Shown here in pieces: positions 32,903 to 45,783 of a stretch of DNA of 64,000 nucleotides; the stretch's first letter is position 1; every line of letters begins with the position of its first letter. Origin of the DNA: Actinomycetales bacterium (lineage in GTDB: Bacteria; Actinomycetota; Actinomycetes; S36-B12; UBA5976); NCBI GenBank assembly GCA_018969715.1, contig JAGWXT010000004.1:62001-126000 (forward strand), in the 5' to 3' direction. The translations under genes were made by a program, and so were the position numbers. The notes beneath the pieces were generated by a model that saw only the letters and a program-made list of their open reading frames with translations, was not told the DNA's origin and did no database searches.

Positions 32903-33598
32903 TCATGCTGCTCGACCCCTCGGCTGCCGTCCCTGCTTGGCCTGCGAGGCGTAGATGTCGACGTACTCCTGCCCCGAGAGCTTCATGATCGCGTACATGA
33001 TCTCGTCGGTGACCGAGCGGAGGATGTAGCGGTCTCCCGCCATTCCCTGATACCGATCGAAGGTGAGGGGTGCACCGATGCGCATCCCGGCCCGGGCGAT
33101 CCGCGGCATCAGCTGACCGGCCGGCTGGATCTCGTAGGTTCCGATCATGGCCACCGGGATCACGGGGACTCGCGCCTCCAGGGCAAGCCGCGCCACCCCC
33201 GTGCGCCCTCGGTAGAGCCGGCCGTCGGGGGAGCGCGTCCCCTCCGGGTAGATCCCCAGCAGGTTCCCGCCGCTGAGCACCCGCAGGCCCGCGTTCAGTG
33301 CATCATCGCTGGCCGATCCGCCGGAACGGTCGATCGGCACCTGCCCGGCACCGGCGAAGAACCCCCGGGTGAGCGCACCGGCGACACCGGGTCGGGTGAA
33401 GTAGTCCGCCTTTGCCAGGAAGATGATCTGCCTGGGCACCATGACCGGCAGGAAGAAGCTGTCCGAGAACGACAGGTGATTGGACGCGAGGATGGCAGGC
33501 CCCTGACGGGGGATGTTCGACAGCCCCTCCGCCCACGGCCGGAAGACCGCCTTCAGCCACGGACCAATCCCAGCGTGCTTCATGACCCAGTAGAGCAC
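32903..33598 (-). CDS. 1-acylglycerol-3-phosphate acyltransferase (PlsC family)
   Basis: 231 residues. Acyltransferase motif I NHLSFSDS (NHxSxxD, about residues 40-47), motif II-like KADYFTRPG, motif III YPEGTRSPDGRLYRGRTGVARLA (about 117-139) and motif IV VPVIPVAMIGT. It acylates lysophosphatidic acid in membrane lipid synthesis. It is divergent from the esterase gene at 33647. Confidence 0.9.
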   Translation of the reverse strand: MLYWVMKHAGIGPWLKAVFRPWAEGLSNIPRQGPAILASNHLSFSDSFFLPVMVPRQIIFLAKADYFTRPGVAGALTRGFFAGAGQVPIDRSGGSASDDALNAGLRVLSGGNLLGIYPEGTRSPDGRLYRGRTGVARLALEARVPVIPVAMIGTYEIQPAGQLMPRIARAGMRIGAPLTFDRYQGMAGDRYILRSVTDEIMYAIMKLSGQEYVDIYASQAKQGRQPRGRAA

Positions 33599-33646
33599 CG
33601 GTCACCTCCCGGGTCACCGTAGCGGCCGACGTGGGACGATGCCGCC

Positions 33647-34426
33647 ATGACCATCCGCGCGGGTGCCGAGCCGTTCGCCCACCGGCCCGCAGGTCGCAGC
33701 CGGATCGGCGTCCTGCTGCTGCACGGCTTCACCGGCTCACCGGCCGCCGTGCGGCCATGGGGTCAGTTCCTCGCCGGGCAGGGACTGGCAGTCGAGGTGC
33801 CACTGCTGCCCGGCCATGGCACCTCATGGCGCGCCCTCAATCGGACGACCTGGCAGGACTGGTACGCCGAGGCCGAGCGCGCATTCCTCGGCCTGCGGGA
33901 GCATTGCGATGAGGTGCTCGTGATGGGCCTGTCGATGGGCGGCACGCTGAGCCTCCGGTTGGCCGAGGTCCATGGCACGGCGGTGGCCGGCCTTGTGCTG
34001 GTCAACCCGGCCGTGCACACGGAGCGCCGGGATGCCGCACTGCTGCCCCTGCTCGCCCGCATCGTGCCCAGTTTCCCAGCGATCGGCAACGACATCAAGC
34101 GCGAGGGGGTCGACGAGATCGCCTACCCCCGCCTGCCGCTGCGCGCCGCGCAGTCCCTGTCCCGGCTATGGGGAGTGGTCCGTGCCGAGATCGGTCAGGT
34201 CACACAACCGCTGTTGCTGCTGCGCAGTGAGGTCGACCATGTCGTGGAGCCGAGCAATGCCCGGTGGATCCTCAGTCATGTGCACTCGGTGGACATCACG
34301 GTGATCGTCCTACCCAACTCCTTCCATGTGGCCACCCTCGACAATGACGCCCCCACGATCCACCGCGAGTCCGTGTCCTTCATCTCGCGAGTCACCGGGT
34401 GGCAGCCGGATCCCGCGGGTGACTGA
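33647..34426 (+). CDS. Alpha/beta-hydrolase, carboxylesterase (Est30/monoacylglycerol-lipase-like)
   Basis: 259 residues. Oxyanion region LLLHGFTGSPAAVRPWGQFLA, GHGTSW, nucleophile elbow GLSMGG (Ser about residue 96), acidic residue in LLLRSEVDHVVEP and His in LPNSFHVATLDND. The match is to the small carboxylesterases of the Est30 type. Adjacent, oppositely oriented PlsC and the acyl-CoA dehydrogenase suggest lipid turnover, but the substrate is unknown. Its stop overlaps the next gene by eight bases. Confidence 0.88.
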   Translation: MTIRAGAEPFAHRPAGRSRIGVLLLHGFTGSPAAVRPWGQFLAGQGLAVEVPLLPGHGTSWRALNRTTWQDWYAEAERAFLGLREHCDEVLVMGLSMGGTLSLRLAEVHGTAVAGLVLVNPAVHTERRDAALLPLLARIVPSFPAIGNDIKREGVDEIAYPRLPLRAAQSLSRLWGVVRAEIGQVTQPLLLLRSEVDHVVEPSNARWILSHVHSVDITVIVLPNSFHVATLDNDAPTIHRESVSFISRVTGWQPDPAGD

Positions 34427-35099
34427 GCCAACCGGGGCGGCGCGGCTGGGCTGGGTGGCTGTCGTCGACCTGGCACGCGGCCACCTGACGGCGGCGGTGA
34501 GCCTGCTGACGGAGGCGGGAATCAGCGTGCACACGACCCCCACGGCCGATGAGATGACGAGGGTGTGGGTCGATCGCACCGATGCCAGTGATGCGCGCAT
34601 CGTGCTGGGAACCCACCTGCCCCAGTTGCGGGGCGCATTCCTGGACCTGCCCCCTGCTGGATCCCCCGCGACCCTGCCCGCGGATCGCCCCGGCGACCTC
34701 AGCCGTGCACAGGTCGACCAGGCGTGGGCCGGCATCGTCGAGGAGTTGGGCGACCTCGGGCAGGCCGGCCCGGTGGATGAGCAGCGCACGACGCTGGACA
34801 GCATCGCCACCCCGGCACGCACCGATGACGGCCCCAGCCTCGACCTGGTCGACCTCGACCGCGTGGAGCACTTCGTGCCGCCCGAGCCGCCACCGCTGCC
34901 CCGCCCGGACCCGCGGATGCGGTGGGCGTGGGCCGCCCTCATCGGGGGCCCCTGTCTGCTCATCGGCTGGCGGCTGCTCGGCTGGCCGATGGCCGCACCT
35001 GTGGTGCTGATCGCTCTGGCCGGGTTCGTCGGCGGTGGCGTGGCTCTGCTCAGCCGGGTGCGGGAACGCGATCCCGGCGATGATGGTGCCATCGTCTGA
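34419..35099 (+). CDS. Unknown protein with two C-terminal membrane segments
   Basis: 226 residues from GTG 34419. The N-terminal ~65 residues (LGWVAVVDLARGHLTAAVSLLTEAGISVH...WVDRTDASDARIVLG) look like a small alpha/beta domain of the kind in which a C-terminal acidic helix follows, loosely reminiscent of DUF2007-type domains. An acidic linker (about 65-160) and a Pro-rich EPPPLPRPDPRMRW precede two hydrophobic helices (about 165-210). No function assigned. It overlaps the esterase and converges on aroE. Confidence 0.6.
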   Translation: MTEPTGAARLGWVAVVDLARGHLTAAVSLLTEAGISVHTTPTADEMTRVWVDRTDASDARIVLGTHLPQLRGAFLDLPPAGSPATLPADRPGDLSRAQVDQAWAGIVEELGDLGQAGPVDEQRTTLDSIATPARTDDGPSLDLVDLDRVEHFVPPEPPPLPRPDPRMRWAWAALIGGPCLLIGWRLLGWPMAAPVVLIALAGFVGGGVALLSRVRERDPGDDGAIV

Positions 35100-35126
35100 C
35101 CTGCCGCGAGATCCCCCGGGCTGCCG

Positions 35127-35969
35127 TCAGTGGGCGGCCCCGCGGGCAACGCCGAGCAGGCTGTCCACGGCCACCGGTCGGCCGGTCATGAGCAGGATCT
35201 GGGCGCATGCCTGATGGACCAGCATGTCCACCCCCGCAACGACCTGACCACCAGCCTGCTGCCAGGCGCTTGCCAGCGGCGTGGGCCAGGGACGGTACGC
35301 GACATCCAGCAGCATGCCCGCGCCGACGGCCGGCACCCGGTCGATGATCGAATCGGCCGCACCGGGTGGCACCGTTGCGATGACGACGTTCGCGGTCAGG
35401 GCCCGGGCACATCCCTGCGCATCACCGAGGTCGACCAGGTGTCCGGACACTCCGGTACCGGTGATCACCGACAGGCACTGCGCACCCGCCGCGGGATTGC
35501 GCCCGACCACGGTGAGCACCGCGGACCGCAGATCCACAGCCGCGGCACATGCCGAACGGGCAGTTGCTCCCGTCCCCAGCACGGTGACGGTAGTCGGGGC
35601 CACCCGCGCCACCCCCCGCAGGCTGCCCACGATCCCCTCGATATCGGTGTTGTGCGCCTGCCAGCCGCGCGGGCTGCGCAGGAGGGTGTTCGCTACCCCC
35701 GTCCGCTCCACACTCGGGGCGCGAGCGGCGGCGAGGAGAGCGGCGTCGACCTTGTGCGGCATCGTCACCGACAGCCCGACCCACTCATCACCGCAGCCGG
35801 CAAGGAAGGTCGAGAGCTCCCCCGGCCGCACATCGTGAGCCTCATAGGCCCAGTCGGTCAGGCCCAGGGCGCGATAGGCAGTGGTGTGAAGCAGGGGGGA
35901 CAGTGAATGGCTGATCGGGTGGCCCACCACGGCGGCGCGACGCGGACCGGCAGCGATGCGGGGTGTCAC
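35127..35969 (-). CDS. aroE: Shikimate dehydrogenase
   Basis: 280 residues. GHPISHSLSPLLHTTAYRALG binds shikimate, VTMPHKVDAALLA carries the catalytic Lys (about residue 70), NTDIEGIV the Asp, VLGTGATARSACAA the NADP loop, and VDMLVHQACAQI the C-terminal helix. NADPH-linked reduction of 3-dehydroshikimate. Start overlaps the mltG stop by four bases. The adjacency to mltG-ruvX-alaS matches the actinobacterial order. Confidence 0.93.
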   Translation of the reverse strand: MTPRIAAGPRRAAVVGHPISHSLSPLLHTTAYRALGLTDWAYEAHDVRPGELSTFLAGCGDEWVGLSVTMPHKVDAALLAAARAPSVERTGVANTLLRSPRGWQAHNTDIEGIVGSLRGVARVAPTTVTVLGTGATARSACAAAVDLRSAVLTVVGRNPAAGAQCLSVITGTGVSGHLVDLGDAQGCARALTANVVIATVPPGAADSIIDRVPAVGAGMLLDVAYRPWPTPLASAWQQAGGQVVAGVDMLVHQACAQILLMTGRPVAVDSLLGVARGAAH

Positions 35970-37036
35970 CGGCCGGGGTTGTCCCGCCGCCAGGCGTCGA
36001 GCAGCCGCTTGTTGACGAGGAAGTCGTCATAGTCGACGCTAAATCGCGTCTCGCCGGTGTCCGGGTCGACGGTGACGAAGTACAGCCAGTCACCGTCCTC
36101 TGGGAAGAGGGCGGCCCGCAGCGCTGCCGCACCGGGGTTGCTGATGGGCGTGGGCGGCAGGCCCCGGTTGCGATACGAGTTGTAGGGCGTGTCCGTGTCG
36201 AGCTGGTCCCGTGTCAGGTTCAGCTCGTTGATGCCGAGGCCGTAGTTGACGGTGCTGTCGAACTGCAGTGGCATCCCGGCGGCCAGGCGGTTGTACACGA
36301 CCTGGGCGACCTTGCCGAAGTCCTCCGGTCGACCCTCCCGCTCGACGAGGCTGGCGATGATGACCGCCTCGTATGGGGTGATGCCGCGCGCCTTCGCCCG
36401 GGCCACGAGGTCAACGTCCGCCGCGGCGGTCTCGAACCGGCGAACCATCCGGCCCAGTACGGCATCAGCAGTGGCGGCCGGGTCAAGCTCATACGTGGCG
36501 GGGAAGAGGAATCCCTCGACATTCTGGCCGGCATAGGCGGGCAGGCCCAGTGCCTGCGGGTTGTCGAGGACAGCCTGCAGGGACTCGGTGGACAGCCCGG
36601 TTGCATCGGCCACACGGCTCACCACATCGGAGGCCGTACTGCCCTCGGGAATCACCACCCGGTCGACGATGCGCGTGGCAGGGTCGAGGAATCGCTCGAT
36701 CGCAGCTGCGGCGCTCATCTGGCGTCGCATCAGGTACGTGCCAGCGGCGATGCCAGCCGCTCGCGGATCAGCCTCGGTTGCCCTGATGAACGCCGCCTGG
36801 CTGCGGACGACATCGGCGGTGACGAGGGTGGAACCGATCTGGCTGAGCGTCTGGCCGGGGCTGACCGAGATCGTCACCTCACCCGAGCCGGCCCCGACGT
36901 AGTCGTCGGCAGGCGGCTCGAGCAGTCGCAGACCAAGCAGGAGCAGCCCGCCGACAATCAGCAGGCCGAGCAGCACCGGGATGGCGCGCATGACCGCTCG
37001 CTGGGTGCGCACACCGCGCGGGTCGGCCTCGCTCAT
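35966..37036 (-). CDS. mltG: Endolytic murein transglycosylase MltG (YceG-like)
   Basis: 356 residues. One N-terminal membrane helix (about 16-37), a LysM-like region (VTISVSPGQTLSQIGSTLV), then the YceG catalytic domain with SLVEREGRPEDFGKVAQVVYNRL (catalytic Glu in VEREG) and LQFDSTVNYGLG. It cleaves nascent peptidoglycan strands and so limits chain length. It is downstream of ruvX, from which it is separated by a tandem duplication at 37092-37135. Confidence 0.92.
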   Translation of the reverse strand: MSEADPRGVRTQRAVMRAIPVLLGLLIVGGLLLLGLRLLEPPADDYVGAGSGEVTISVSPGQTLSQIGSTLVTADVVRSQAAFIRATEADPRAAGIAAGTYLMRRQMSAAAAIERFLDPATRIVDRVVIPEGSTASDVVSRVADATGLSTESLQAVLDNPQALGLPAYAGQNVEGFLFPATYELDPAATADAVLGRMVRRFETAAADVDLVARAKARGITPYEAVIIASLVEREGRPEDFGKVAQVVYNRLAAGMPLQFDSTVNYGLGINELNLTRDQLDTDTPYNSYRNRGLPPTPISNPGAAALRAALFPEDGDWLYFVTVDPDTGETRFSVDYDDFLVNKRLLDAWRRDNPGR

Positions 37037-37091
37037 GACCCCTCAGCGTAGGACGCCCCGCCCGTCGGATGCAGCACCCAGCCACCCGCCG

Positions 37092-37135
37092 GGAACGGGC
37101 TCAGGGCCGGCATGGAACGGGCTCAGGGCCGGCAT
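37092..37135. repeat. 22-bp tandem duplication containing the ruvX stop
   Basis: Two exact copies (37092-37113 and 37114-37135) with core GAACGGGCTCAGGGCCGGCAT. The ruvX stop (TGA on the minus strand, 37123-37125) lies in the copy nearer ruvX; the second copy is in the gap to mltG. Confidence 0.95.
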
Positions 37136-37583
37136 GGATGCGGGTCGACGATCTCACCGCCGGGTTCACCGGTGTGGGTGATCCGCGCGAGGACCCCCTC
37201 CAGCAGGGCGACCGCCGCCCAGGCGTCCACCCGGCCCCGGCGCGCACGGGCATCGCCGAGCACCTCCCCCAACCGGCGGTCGGCCACGCGTGTCGTGAGT
37301 CGCTCGTCCACCAGCCGCACCGGCAGTGGCGCAACGGCGTGGGCAAGGGGCCCGGCGATGTCTCGGATCGCCTGCGCGGCCGGTCCCTGCCGGCCGCGCA
37401 GATCGATCGGCAGCCCGCAGATGAGTTCGTCAACCGGTCGCTCCCCCAGCAGCAGGAGCAGTTCGGACTGCAGGCGTTCCGGGTCGACCGTGCCCGACAT
37501 GGAGTCCAGTGGCACCGCCACCCCGCCCTGGGCGAAGGCGACCCCCGTCCTCGCCCGGCCGAGGTCCAGGGCGAGCAATCGGA

Positions 37584-37587
<4 letters not shown>
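37123..37587 (-). CDS. ruvX: RuvX/YqgF Holliday junction resolvase-like nuclease
   Basis: 154 residues from GTG 37587 (GTGA overlap with the alaS stop). LLALDLGRARTGVAF, LICGLPIDLRG, LVDERLTTRVA and the RVDAWAAVALLEGVL end fit the RNase-H-fold YqgF family. It is reported to process pre-16S rRNA and has resolvase-like motifs. The start codon was chosen by the overlap; the frame runs further upstream as antisense-free alaS overlap without family sense. Confidence 0.88.
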
Positions 37588-40307
<2,720 letters not shown>

Positions 40308-40317
40308 GCCAGCGACC

Positions 40318-41637
40318 CTACCCGCGCATCGGAGGGTCCAGGACCGCGCGGATCTCCTCCCACACCCGTCGATACCCCTGCTCGGCCCCCCGGTCACTCG
40401 GCCGGTAGTACCGCCGCCCCGCCACGACCGCCGGGGCGTGCACCTGGGCCACCACGCCCGCCGGACTGTCATGTGGTGACACGTACTCACCGTCCCCCGC
40501 CCGCGCCCGGGAGGCGGCCAGCGACCGGTCGCGCAAATGACCGGGCACCGGACCGAGTCGGCCCGCGCGGATGTCGGCCAGAGCCTCGTCGATGGCGATC
40601 AGCACGGAGTTGGACTTGGGTGCCAGGCACAGCCCGATCACGACCTCGGCGAGCACGATCCGCGCCTCCGGCCAGCCGATGAGGGCAACCGCCTGGGCTC
40701 CGGCCACCGCGAGGGCCAGGGCGGCGGGGTCAGCCATGCCGATGTCCTCCGCGGCGCTGATCAGCAGGCGTCGCGCGAGGAATCGCGGGTCCTCACCGGC
40801 CTGCGCCATCCGCGCCAGGTAGTGCAGGGCGGCGTCGACGTCGCTGCCGCGGACGCTCTTGATGAGTGCGCTGGCGAGGTCGTAGTGCCCGTCGCCGGCG
40901 CGGTCATGGGCGGGGGCGCCGTGCTGCTGAGCCCGGGCGATATCGGCCTCGTCGAGGGTGCCGCGCCACTGGAGCGGCTGGGCGCTCACCGCGGCCTCGA
41001 GCAGGTTCAGCGCCCGCCTGGCATCGCCACCGGCGAACCGGGCGATCAGCGCCACCGCTGCGGGGGTGAGGTGGACCGCGCCGGCATAGCCCTCCGGCGA
41101 TGCGAGGGCACGCTCGAGCACCGTGGCGATGTCGTCATCCGACAACGGCTCCAGCACGATCAGCAGGGTTCGGCTCAGCAGCGGGGCGATGACGCTTACC
41201 GACGGGTTCTCCGTGGTCGCAGCGATCAGGGCCAGCCATCCGTTCTCCACGGCCGGCAGCAGGACGTCCTGCTGGGCGCGACTGAAGCGATGGATCTCGT
41301 CGAGGAACACCACCGTCGGGCGACCGATGCTGAGGTCCCGCCGTGCGGCATCAATGACCTCCCGGACCCGTGACACACCGGTCTCGACGGCGGACAGCAC
41401 GATGAACTCACCCGCGGCGCGCTCCCCGATCAGCCGGGCGAGCGTGGTCTTCCCGCTGCCCGGCGGACCCCACAGCACCAGCGAGGGCACCATCGGCGGC
41501 GGCGTGGCCGCGGTGAGGAAGGCCAGCGGCGCACCCGGGGCGAGCAGGGCTGCCTGCCCGGCGAGGTCCGCCGGCCGCCGAGGACGCAGGCGCGCCGCCA
41601 GCGGCGCGCGATCGACCTCGAACAGGGAGGTCGACAT
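40318..41637 (-). CDS. rarA: Replication-associated recombination protein A (RarA/MgsA)
   Basis: 439 residues. AAA+ ATPase: LWGPPGSGKTTLARLI (Walker A, about residue 55), VFLDEIHRFSRAQQD (Walker B), AATTENPSVSVIAPLLSR (sensor 1), and the C-terminal lid and clamp-loader-like domain with RRLLISAAEDIGMADP. It acts at stalled replication forks. Short gaps on both sides to alaS and aspS suggest one transcription unit. Confidence 0.94.
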   Translation of the reverse strand: MSTSLFEVDRAPLAARLRPRRPADLAGQAALLAPGAPLAFLTAATPPPMVPSLVLWGPPGSGKTTLARLIGERAAGEFIVLSAVETGVSRVREVIDAARRDLSIGRPTVVFLDEIHRFSRAQQDVLLPAVENGWLALIAATTENPSVSVIAPLLSRTLLIVLEPLSDDDIATVLERALASPEGYAGAVHLTPAAVALIARFAGGDARRALNLLEAAVSAQPLQWRGTLDEADIARAQQHGAPAHDRAGDGHYDLASALIKSVRGSDVDAALHYLARMAQAGEDPRFLARRLLISAAEDIGMADPAALALAVAGAQAVALIGWPEARIVLAEVVIGLCLAPKSNSVLIAIDEALADIRAGRLGPVPGHLRDRSLAASRARAGDGEYVSPHDSPAGVVAQVHAPAVVAGRRYYRPSDRGAEQGYRRVWEEIRAVLDPPMRG

Positions 41638-41652
41638 CGCTGTGGTGGCCGC

Positions 41653-43437
41653 TCAGTCCGACGCTGCCGCGTCGACGCCCGCCTCCGCGCGCTGGACTGC
41701 GGTGATGGGCGTGGGGGCTCCCGTGAGCGGGTCATGCCCAGCTCCGGTCTTCGGGAAGGCGATGACATCTCGGATGCTGTCCGCTCCGGCGAGGAGCATG
41801 ACAAGTCGGTCCCAGCCGAAGGCGATGCCGCCATGCGGCGGTGGCCCGAACTCAAGGGCCTCCAGGAGGAACCCGAACTTGGCCTCGGCCTCGGCGGGCG
41901 GGATTCCCAGCAGCTCGAAGACGGTGCGCTGCATCGGCGGGCGGTGGATGCGGATCGACCCACCCCCGATCTCATTGCCGTTGAGCACGAGGTCGTAGGC
42001 GTCGGCAAGGGCTGCAGCGGGGGCACTGGCGAAGTCCTCCTGCCAGCTGGGCACCGGTGCCGTGAATGGATGGTGGACCGCCGTCCAACCGCCTGCGTCA
42101 TCCGGCTCGAACATGGGGGCGTCAACCACCCACAGGAACGCCCACACCGCCGGATCGGCCAGGCCGAGGCGGGCGCCGATCTCCAGGCGCACCGCTCCCA
42201 GCAGGGCGGTGGCGGCACGCGCGGATCCGGCCGCGAAGAACACCGCATCCCCGGGCAGCGCTCCGGTGGCAGGCGCCAGCCCCGCCCGTTCGGCGTCACT
42301 GAGATTGCGAGCCACCGGCCCACCCAAGCCGCCATCGGCATCGAGGGTCACGTACGCCAGCCCCTTCGCACCGCGCTGGCGGGCCCACTCCTGCCACGCA
42401 TCGAAGGCCCGCCGAGGCTGGCTGGCTCCCCCGGGCATGACCACCGCCCCGACATGCGGCGCCTGGAACACGCGCAACTGCGTGGCTGCGAAGAAGGACG
42501 TCAGGTCCACCAGCTCGCACCCGAACCTGATGTCGGGCTTGTCACTGCCGTAGCGGGTCATCGCCTCGGCATAGGTCAGCCGGGGAATCGCCGGGATGTC
42601 CACGGCGCACTCGGCCGCCCAGATCGCCCGCATCAGCCCCTCGGCCAGCGCCATGACGTCCTCGCGGGTGACGAAGGACATCTCGATGTCCAGCTGGGTG
42701 AACTCCGGCTGGCGATCCGCACGGAAGTCCTCATCGCGATAGCACCGGGCGATCTGGAAGTAGCGCTCCAGGCCGCCCACCATGAGGAGCTGCTTGAACA
42801 ACTGGGGGGACTGCGGCAGGGCGTACCAGGAGCCGGGGCGCAGTCGGGCGGGCACGAGGAAGTCGCGTGCACCCTCCGGCGTGGACCGGGTCAGCGTGGG
42901 CGTCTCAACCTCGGTGAAGCCGCGGTCGTACAGGTGCTCCCGAGCGATGCGGTTGACGCGGCTGCGCCGGCGCAGGGCGGCGGCCGGCCCATCACCGCGC
43001 CGCAGGTCGAGGTAGCGGTGACGCAGTCGGGCCTCCTCGCCGACTGCCCGATGCTCGTCGAGGCTGAATGGCAGCGCACGTGCGGCCCCGAGGATCGCCA
43101 GCGAGTCGGCGAGGACCTCGATCTCGCCGGTTGCCAGCTCCGGGTTCTCATTGCCCACTGGACGCCGCCGCACGGTGCCGTCAACCCGAATGCACGACTC
43201 CGGGCGCACCGGCTCCTGACCGGGGACCGTGAGCGCTTCGGCACCCTCCCCAGGCGCGGCAGCACCCTCCCCGGGTGCGGTGGCATCGGCGAGGACCACC
43301 TGCACCACCCCGCTGGCATCCCGCAGGTCAATGAAGGCCATGCCGCCGTGATCGCGGACGCGCGCCGCCCACCCGGTGAGCGTGACCGCTGTCCCGATCT
43401 GCTCGGCGGTCAGACGACCGGCCTCATGTGTGCGCAC
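41653..43437 (-). CDS. aspS: Aspartate-tRNA ligase
   Basis: 594 residues from GTG 43437, with GAGGAGGG upstream. N-terminal OB fold ([21 protein letters not shown]), class II motif 1/2 ([25 protein letters not shown]), GAD insertion domain and motif 3 [16 protein letters not shown]. Actinobacteria often use a non-discriminating AspRS together with GatCAB; this cannot be settled here. The start overlaps the hisS stop by 14 bases. Confidence 0.96.
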   Translation of the reverse strand: MRTHEAGRLTAEQIGTAVTLTGWAARVRDHGGMAFIDLRDASGVVQVVLADATAPGEGAAAPGEGAEALTVPGQEPVRPESCIRVDGTVRRRPVGNENPELATGEIEVLADSLAILGAARALPFSLDEHRAVGEEARLRHRYLDLRRGDGPAAALRRRSRVNRIAREHLYDRGFTEVETPTLTRSTPEGARDFLVPARLRPGSWYALPQSPQLFKQLLMVGGLERYFQIARCYRDEDFRADRQPEFTQLDIEMSFVTREDVMALAEGLMRAIWAAECAVDIPAIPRLTYAEAMTRYGSDKPDIRFGCELVDLTSFFAATQLRVFQAPHVGAVVMPGGASQPRRAFDAWQEWARQRGAKGLAYVTLDADGGLGGPVARNLSDAERAGLAPATGALPGDAVFFAAGSARAATALLGAVRLEIGARLGLADPAVWAFLWVVDAPMFEPDDAGGWTAVHHPFTAPVPSWQEDFASAPAAALADAYDLVLNGNEIGGGSIRIHRPPMQRTVFELLGIPPAEAEAKFGFLLEALEFGPPPHGGIAFGWDRLVMLLAGADSIRDVIAFPKTGAGHDPLTGAPTPITAVQRAEAGVDAAASD

Positions 43438-44680
43438 CCGGCACCCTCCTCACGAGATCCTCGACGAGCAGGTCCTCGTCGACTTCGTCCTGCTCTGATC
43501 GACGCAACTGTCGCACCGTCGCGGAGCCGGCCGTCGCGCCCATGATGACGGCAACCTCGGCACCGCTGCGGTCGGCGGCCCGCATTCCCGCCTTGAGGCC
43601 GCGCCCATCGAAGAGCATGTCGGCAGCGATCCCCCGTCCTCGCAGGAGTGCCAGCAGCCGGACCGCCCGGTGCCGGGCCGGCTCGCCGAGGGCGATGACG
43701 AAGACTGCACATCGGCCAATGCCCGACCCCGCCGGCGACTGCTCCTCCAGCGCCAGCAGGGTGCGATCGACACCGATGCCCCAGCCGATCCCGGAAAGGT
43801 CCGGCCCGCCGAGGGCTGCCATGAGGCCGTCATAGCGGCCACCGCCGCCGATTCCCGATTGCGCACCGAGGCTGGGCAGGGTGAACTCGAAGGTGGTCCG
43901 GGTGTAGTAGTCCAGGCCGCGCACGAGCCGGGGGGCCGGCTCGGACTCGACACCGCTGTCGGCGAGGAATCCCAGCACAGCGGCATGGTGGGCAGCACAG
44001 TCGGCGCACAGCTGGTCGACGATGAGCGGCGCAGCTGCGAGCTGCTCCTGCACCTGTGGCCGCTTGTCGTCGAGGACACGCAGCGGGTTGATCGCCACGC
44101 GCGCGCGGGTGGCGGGATCGAGCTCACATCCGGCGAGGAACTCCTGCAGGCGGGCACGATAGGCCGGCCGACAGGCAGCGCATCCGAGGGAGGTGATCCC
44201 GAGGATGTAGTCGCGCACCCCCAGGCGCTGGAACCCCAGATCGGCCAGGGCGATCACCTCGGCATCGAGGGCCGGATCCGCGGATCCGATGGCTTCGATG
44301 CCCACCTGCTGTAACTGCCGGTACCGCCCCCGTTGAGGGCGTTCAGCGCGGAAGAACGGTCCGGCATAGTGCACCTTGATCGGAAGCGGCCCGACGGCGA
44401 GGCCGTGCTCAATCACCGCCCGCATCACGCCGGCGGTTCCCTCCGGACGCAGTGCCATGGATCGGCCGCCCCGGTCGTCGAAGGTGTACATCTCCTTCGC
44501 CACGACGTCGCTGGCCAGCCCGACGCCTCGCTCGAAGACGGCGGAATCCTCGAAGACCGGCAGTTCCACCGGCTCGTAGCCGGCCAGGCGGGCCGTCGCC
44601 ACGAGGGCGTCCCGCACCCGGGTGAAGCCCCACGACCGCGGCGGCAGGTAGTCGGGCACGCCCCGCGGAGCGGTGAGCAT
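43424..44680 (-). CDS. hisS: Histidine-tRNA ligase
   Basis: 418 residues from ATG 44680; the adjacent GTG 44683 overlaps the upstream gene's stop (GTGA) and may be the real start. Motifs: [26 protein letters not shown] (motif 2 region), [35 protein letters not shown] and [15 protein letters not shown]. The C-terminal anticodon domain is present. It is followed by aspS, as in many actinobacteria. Confidence 0.95.
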   Translation of the reverse strand: MLTAPRGVPDYLPPRSWGFTRVRDALVATARLAGYEPVELPVFEDSAVFERGVGLASDVVAKEMYTFDDRGGRSMALRPEGTAGVMRAVIEHGLAVGPLPIKVHYAGPFFRAERPQRGRYRQLQQVGIEAIGSADPALDAEVIALADLGFQRLGVRDYILGITSLGCAACRPAYRARLQEFLAGCELDPATRARVAINPLRVLDDKRPQVQEQLAAAPLIVDQLCADCAAHHAAVLGFLADSGVESEPAPRLVRGLDYYTRTTFEFTLPSLGAQSGIGGGGRYDGLMAALGGPDLSGIGWGIGVDRTLLALEEQSPAGSGIGRCAVFVIALGEPARHRAVRLLALLRGRGIAADMLFDGRGLKAGMRAADRSGAEVAVIMGATAGSATVRQLRRSEQDEVDEDLLVEDLVRRVPGAHT

Positions 44681-45432
44681 CACCTGGACTCCGCCGAGTC
44701 CGACCGGGCAGGGGGGAGGTCGCGCAGGAACGGATTGGTGCGCCGCTCCGCGCCCATCGACGTTGCCGGTCCGTGACCGGGCAGGATCGGCATGTCGTCG
44801 GCGACGTGACTGCCCAGCAGCCGCAGCGAGGCCGACATCGCCCCCGGATTGCCACCCGGCAGGTCTGTGCGGCCGATGGAACCGGCAAAGATCAGGTCGC
44901 CCGAGACCAGCACGGCGTCCACCACGCCAGCGCCTGCCGGCTCCGCGCGCGCGGCGACGCCGGCAGCCGAGCGGCAGGTCAGGACGCACGAACCCGGCGT
45001 ATGCCCCGGTGTGTGGAGAACGTCGAGGAGGAGGCCGGCCAGGGTGAGCTGCTCGGGCAGTGCACGCAGGTCCGCCGGGAGGACATCAGGCACCCCTCCC
45101 ACCATCGCAGCGAGGGCCGTCGCTCCCTCCCCGAATCCCGCGAGTGGATCGCGGAGCAGCCAGTGGTCGGCCTCGTGACAATAGGCCGGGATTCGATGTA
45201 TCTGGCAGACCTCGACCAGCGACCACACGTGGTCGAGGTGACCGTGGGTGAGGACCACGGCGGTTGGCAGCAGGCGATGCCGCGCGAGTACCTCGGTCAG
45301 GCGGGGCAGGCAGTCCTGACCCGGGTCGATGATGACGCACTCAGCGCCGGGATGGGCCGCCAGCACGTAGGTGTTCTCGCTCCAGATCCCGGTGACGAAC
45401 CCCTCGGTGAGCACGCACACCTCCTCACTCAT
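44680..45432 (-). CDS. Metallo-beta-lactamase fold hydrolase (glyoxalase II-like)
   Basis: 250 residues from ATG 45432. Zinc motif THGHLDHVW (HxHxDH, about residues 60-68), further His in [12 protein letters not shown], Asp in [16 protein letters not shown] and [18 protein letters not shown]. The family includes hydroxyacylglutathione hydrolase-like thioesterases. The frame is open upstream to 45597 through the 12-bp repeat, giving a GASV-repeat N-terminus, but family proteins start near here. It precedes hisS as in Mycobacterium (Rv2581c-Rv2580c). Confidence 0.88.
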   Translation of the reverse strand: MSEEVCVLTEGFVTGIWSENTYVLAAHPGAECVIIDPGQDCLPRLTEVLARHRLLPTAVVLTHGHLDHVWSLVEVCQIHRIPAYCHEADHWLLRDPLAGFGEGATALAAMVGGVPDVLPADLRALPEQLTLAGLLLDVLHTPGHTPGSCVLTCRSAAGVAARAEPAGAGVVDAVLVSGDLIFAGSIGRTDLPGGNPGAMSASLRLLGSHVADDMPILPGHGPATSMGAERRTNPFLRDLPPARSDSAESR

Positions 45433-45783
45433 CTTGACACTGGCCCCGACCCTGGCCCCGACCCTGGCCCCGACACTGGCCCCGACACTGGCCCCGACAC
45501 TGGCCCCGACACTGGCCCCGACACTGGCCCCGACACTGGCCCCGACACTGGCCCCGACACTGGCCCCAGTAGGCGGGCCCAGCACCCCCACCGGCACGTG
45601 CGCAATGTTGCGATTCGGTTGCAGTTGCCCGCGGACGGGGGTTTGCGGTCGTCCGGGGGTCGGTTATGCGAGAACCTAGACTCCCATGATGCGTCCGCCT
45701 GCGTCATCACCACGCGGCCGCGGCGCGGCAGTCAGACTGGGTGATCCGGGCTTTCCGGACCTCCATAGCGGGAAGGGACGGCA
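45433..45783. other. 351-bp intergenic region between hydrolase and cyclophilin genes (divergent)
   Basis: The left third is the 12-bp tandem array; the remainder (45568-45783) has no supported gene. It should hold two divergent promoters: a TAGACT hexamer at about 45677 could be a -10 element for the cyclophilin gene, but no good -35 lies at the right distance. Before the cyclophilin start is GGGAAGGGA at 45771-45779, close to the GTG at 45784. Confidence 0.6.
45441..45567. repeat. 12-bp tandem repeat, ten copies plus a part copy, upstream of the hydrolase start
   Basis: Ten copies of TGGCCCCGACAC (the first two have CCC for CAC at the end) from 45441 to 45560, then a part copy to 45567. 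It begins 9 bp before the hydrolase ATG. It could be non-coding leader DNA, or, read in the hydrolase frame, a GASV-repeat N-terminal extension. Confidence 0.95.

Noticed and set aside
41734-43545. 603-codon plus-strand frame opposite aspS
   Set aside because: Same reason: no recognisable domain, fully covered by aspS.
45441-45567. Origin or iteron-like array
   Set aside because: The 12-bp units are pure slippage-type GC repeats near a metabolic gene; no replication initiator gene, DnaA boxes or AT-rich stretch is nearby.
45433-45597. GASV-repeat N-terminus as part of the metallo-beta-lactamase protein
   Set aside because: The family begins near ATG 45432, and the repeat-encoded stretch has no counterpart; kept only as an alternative.
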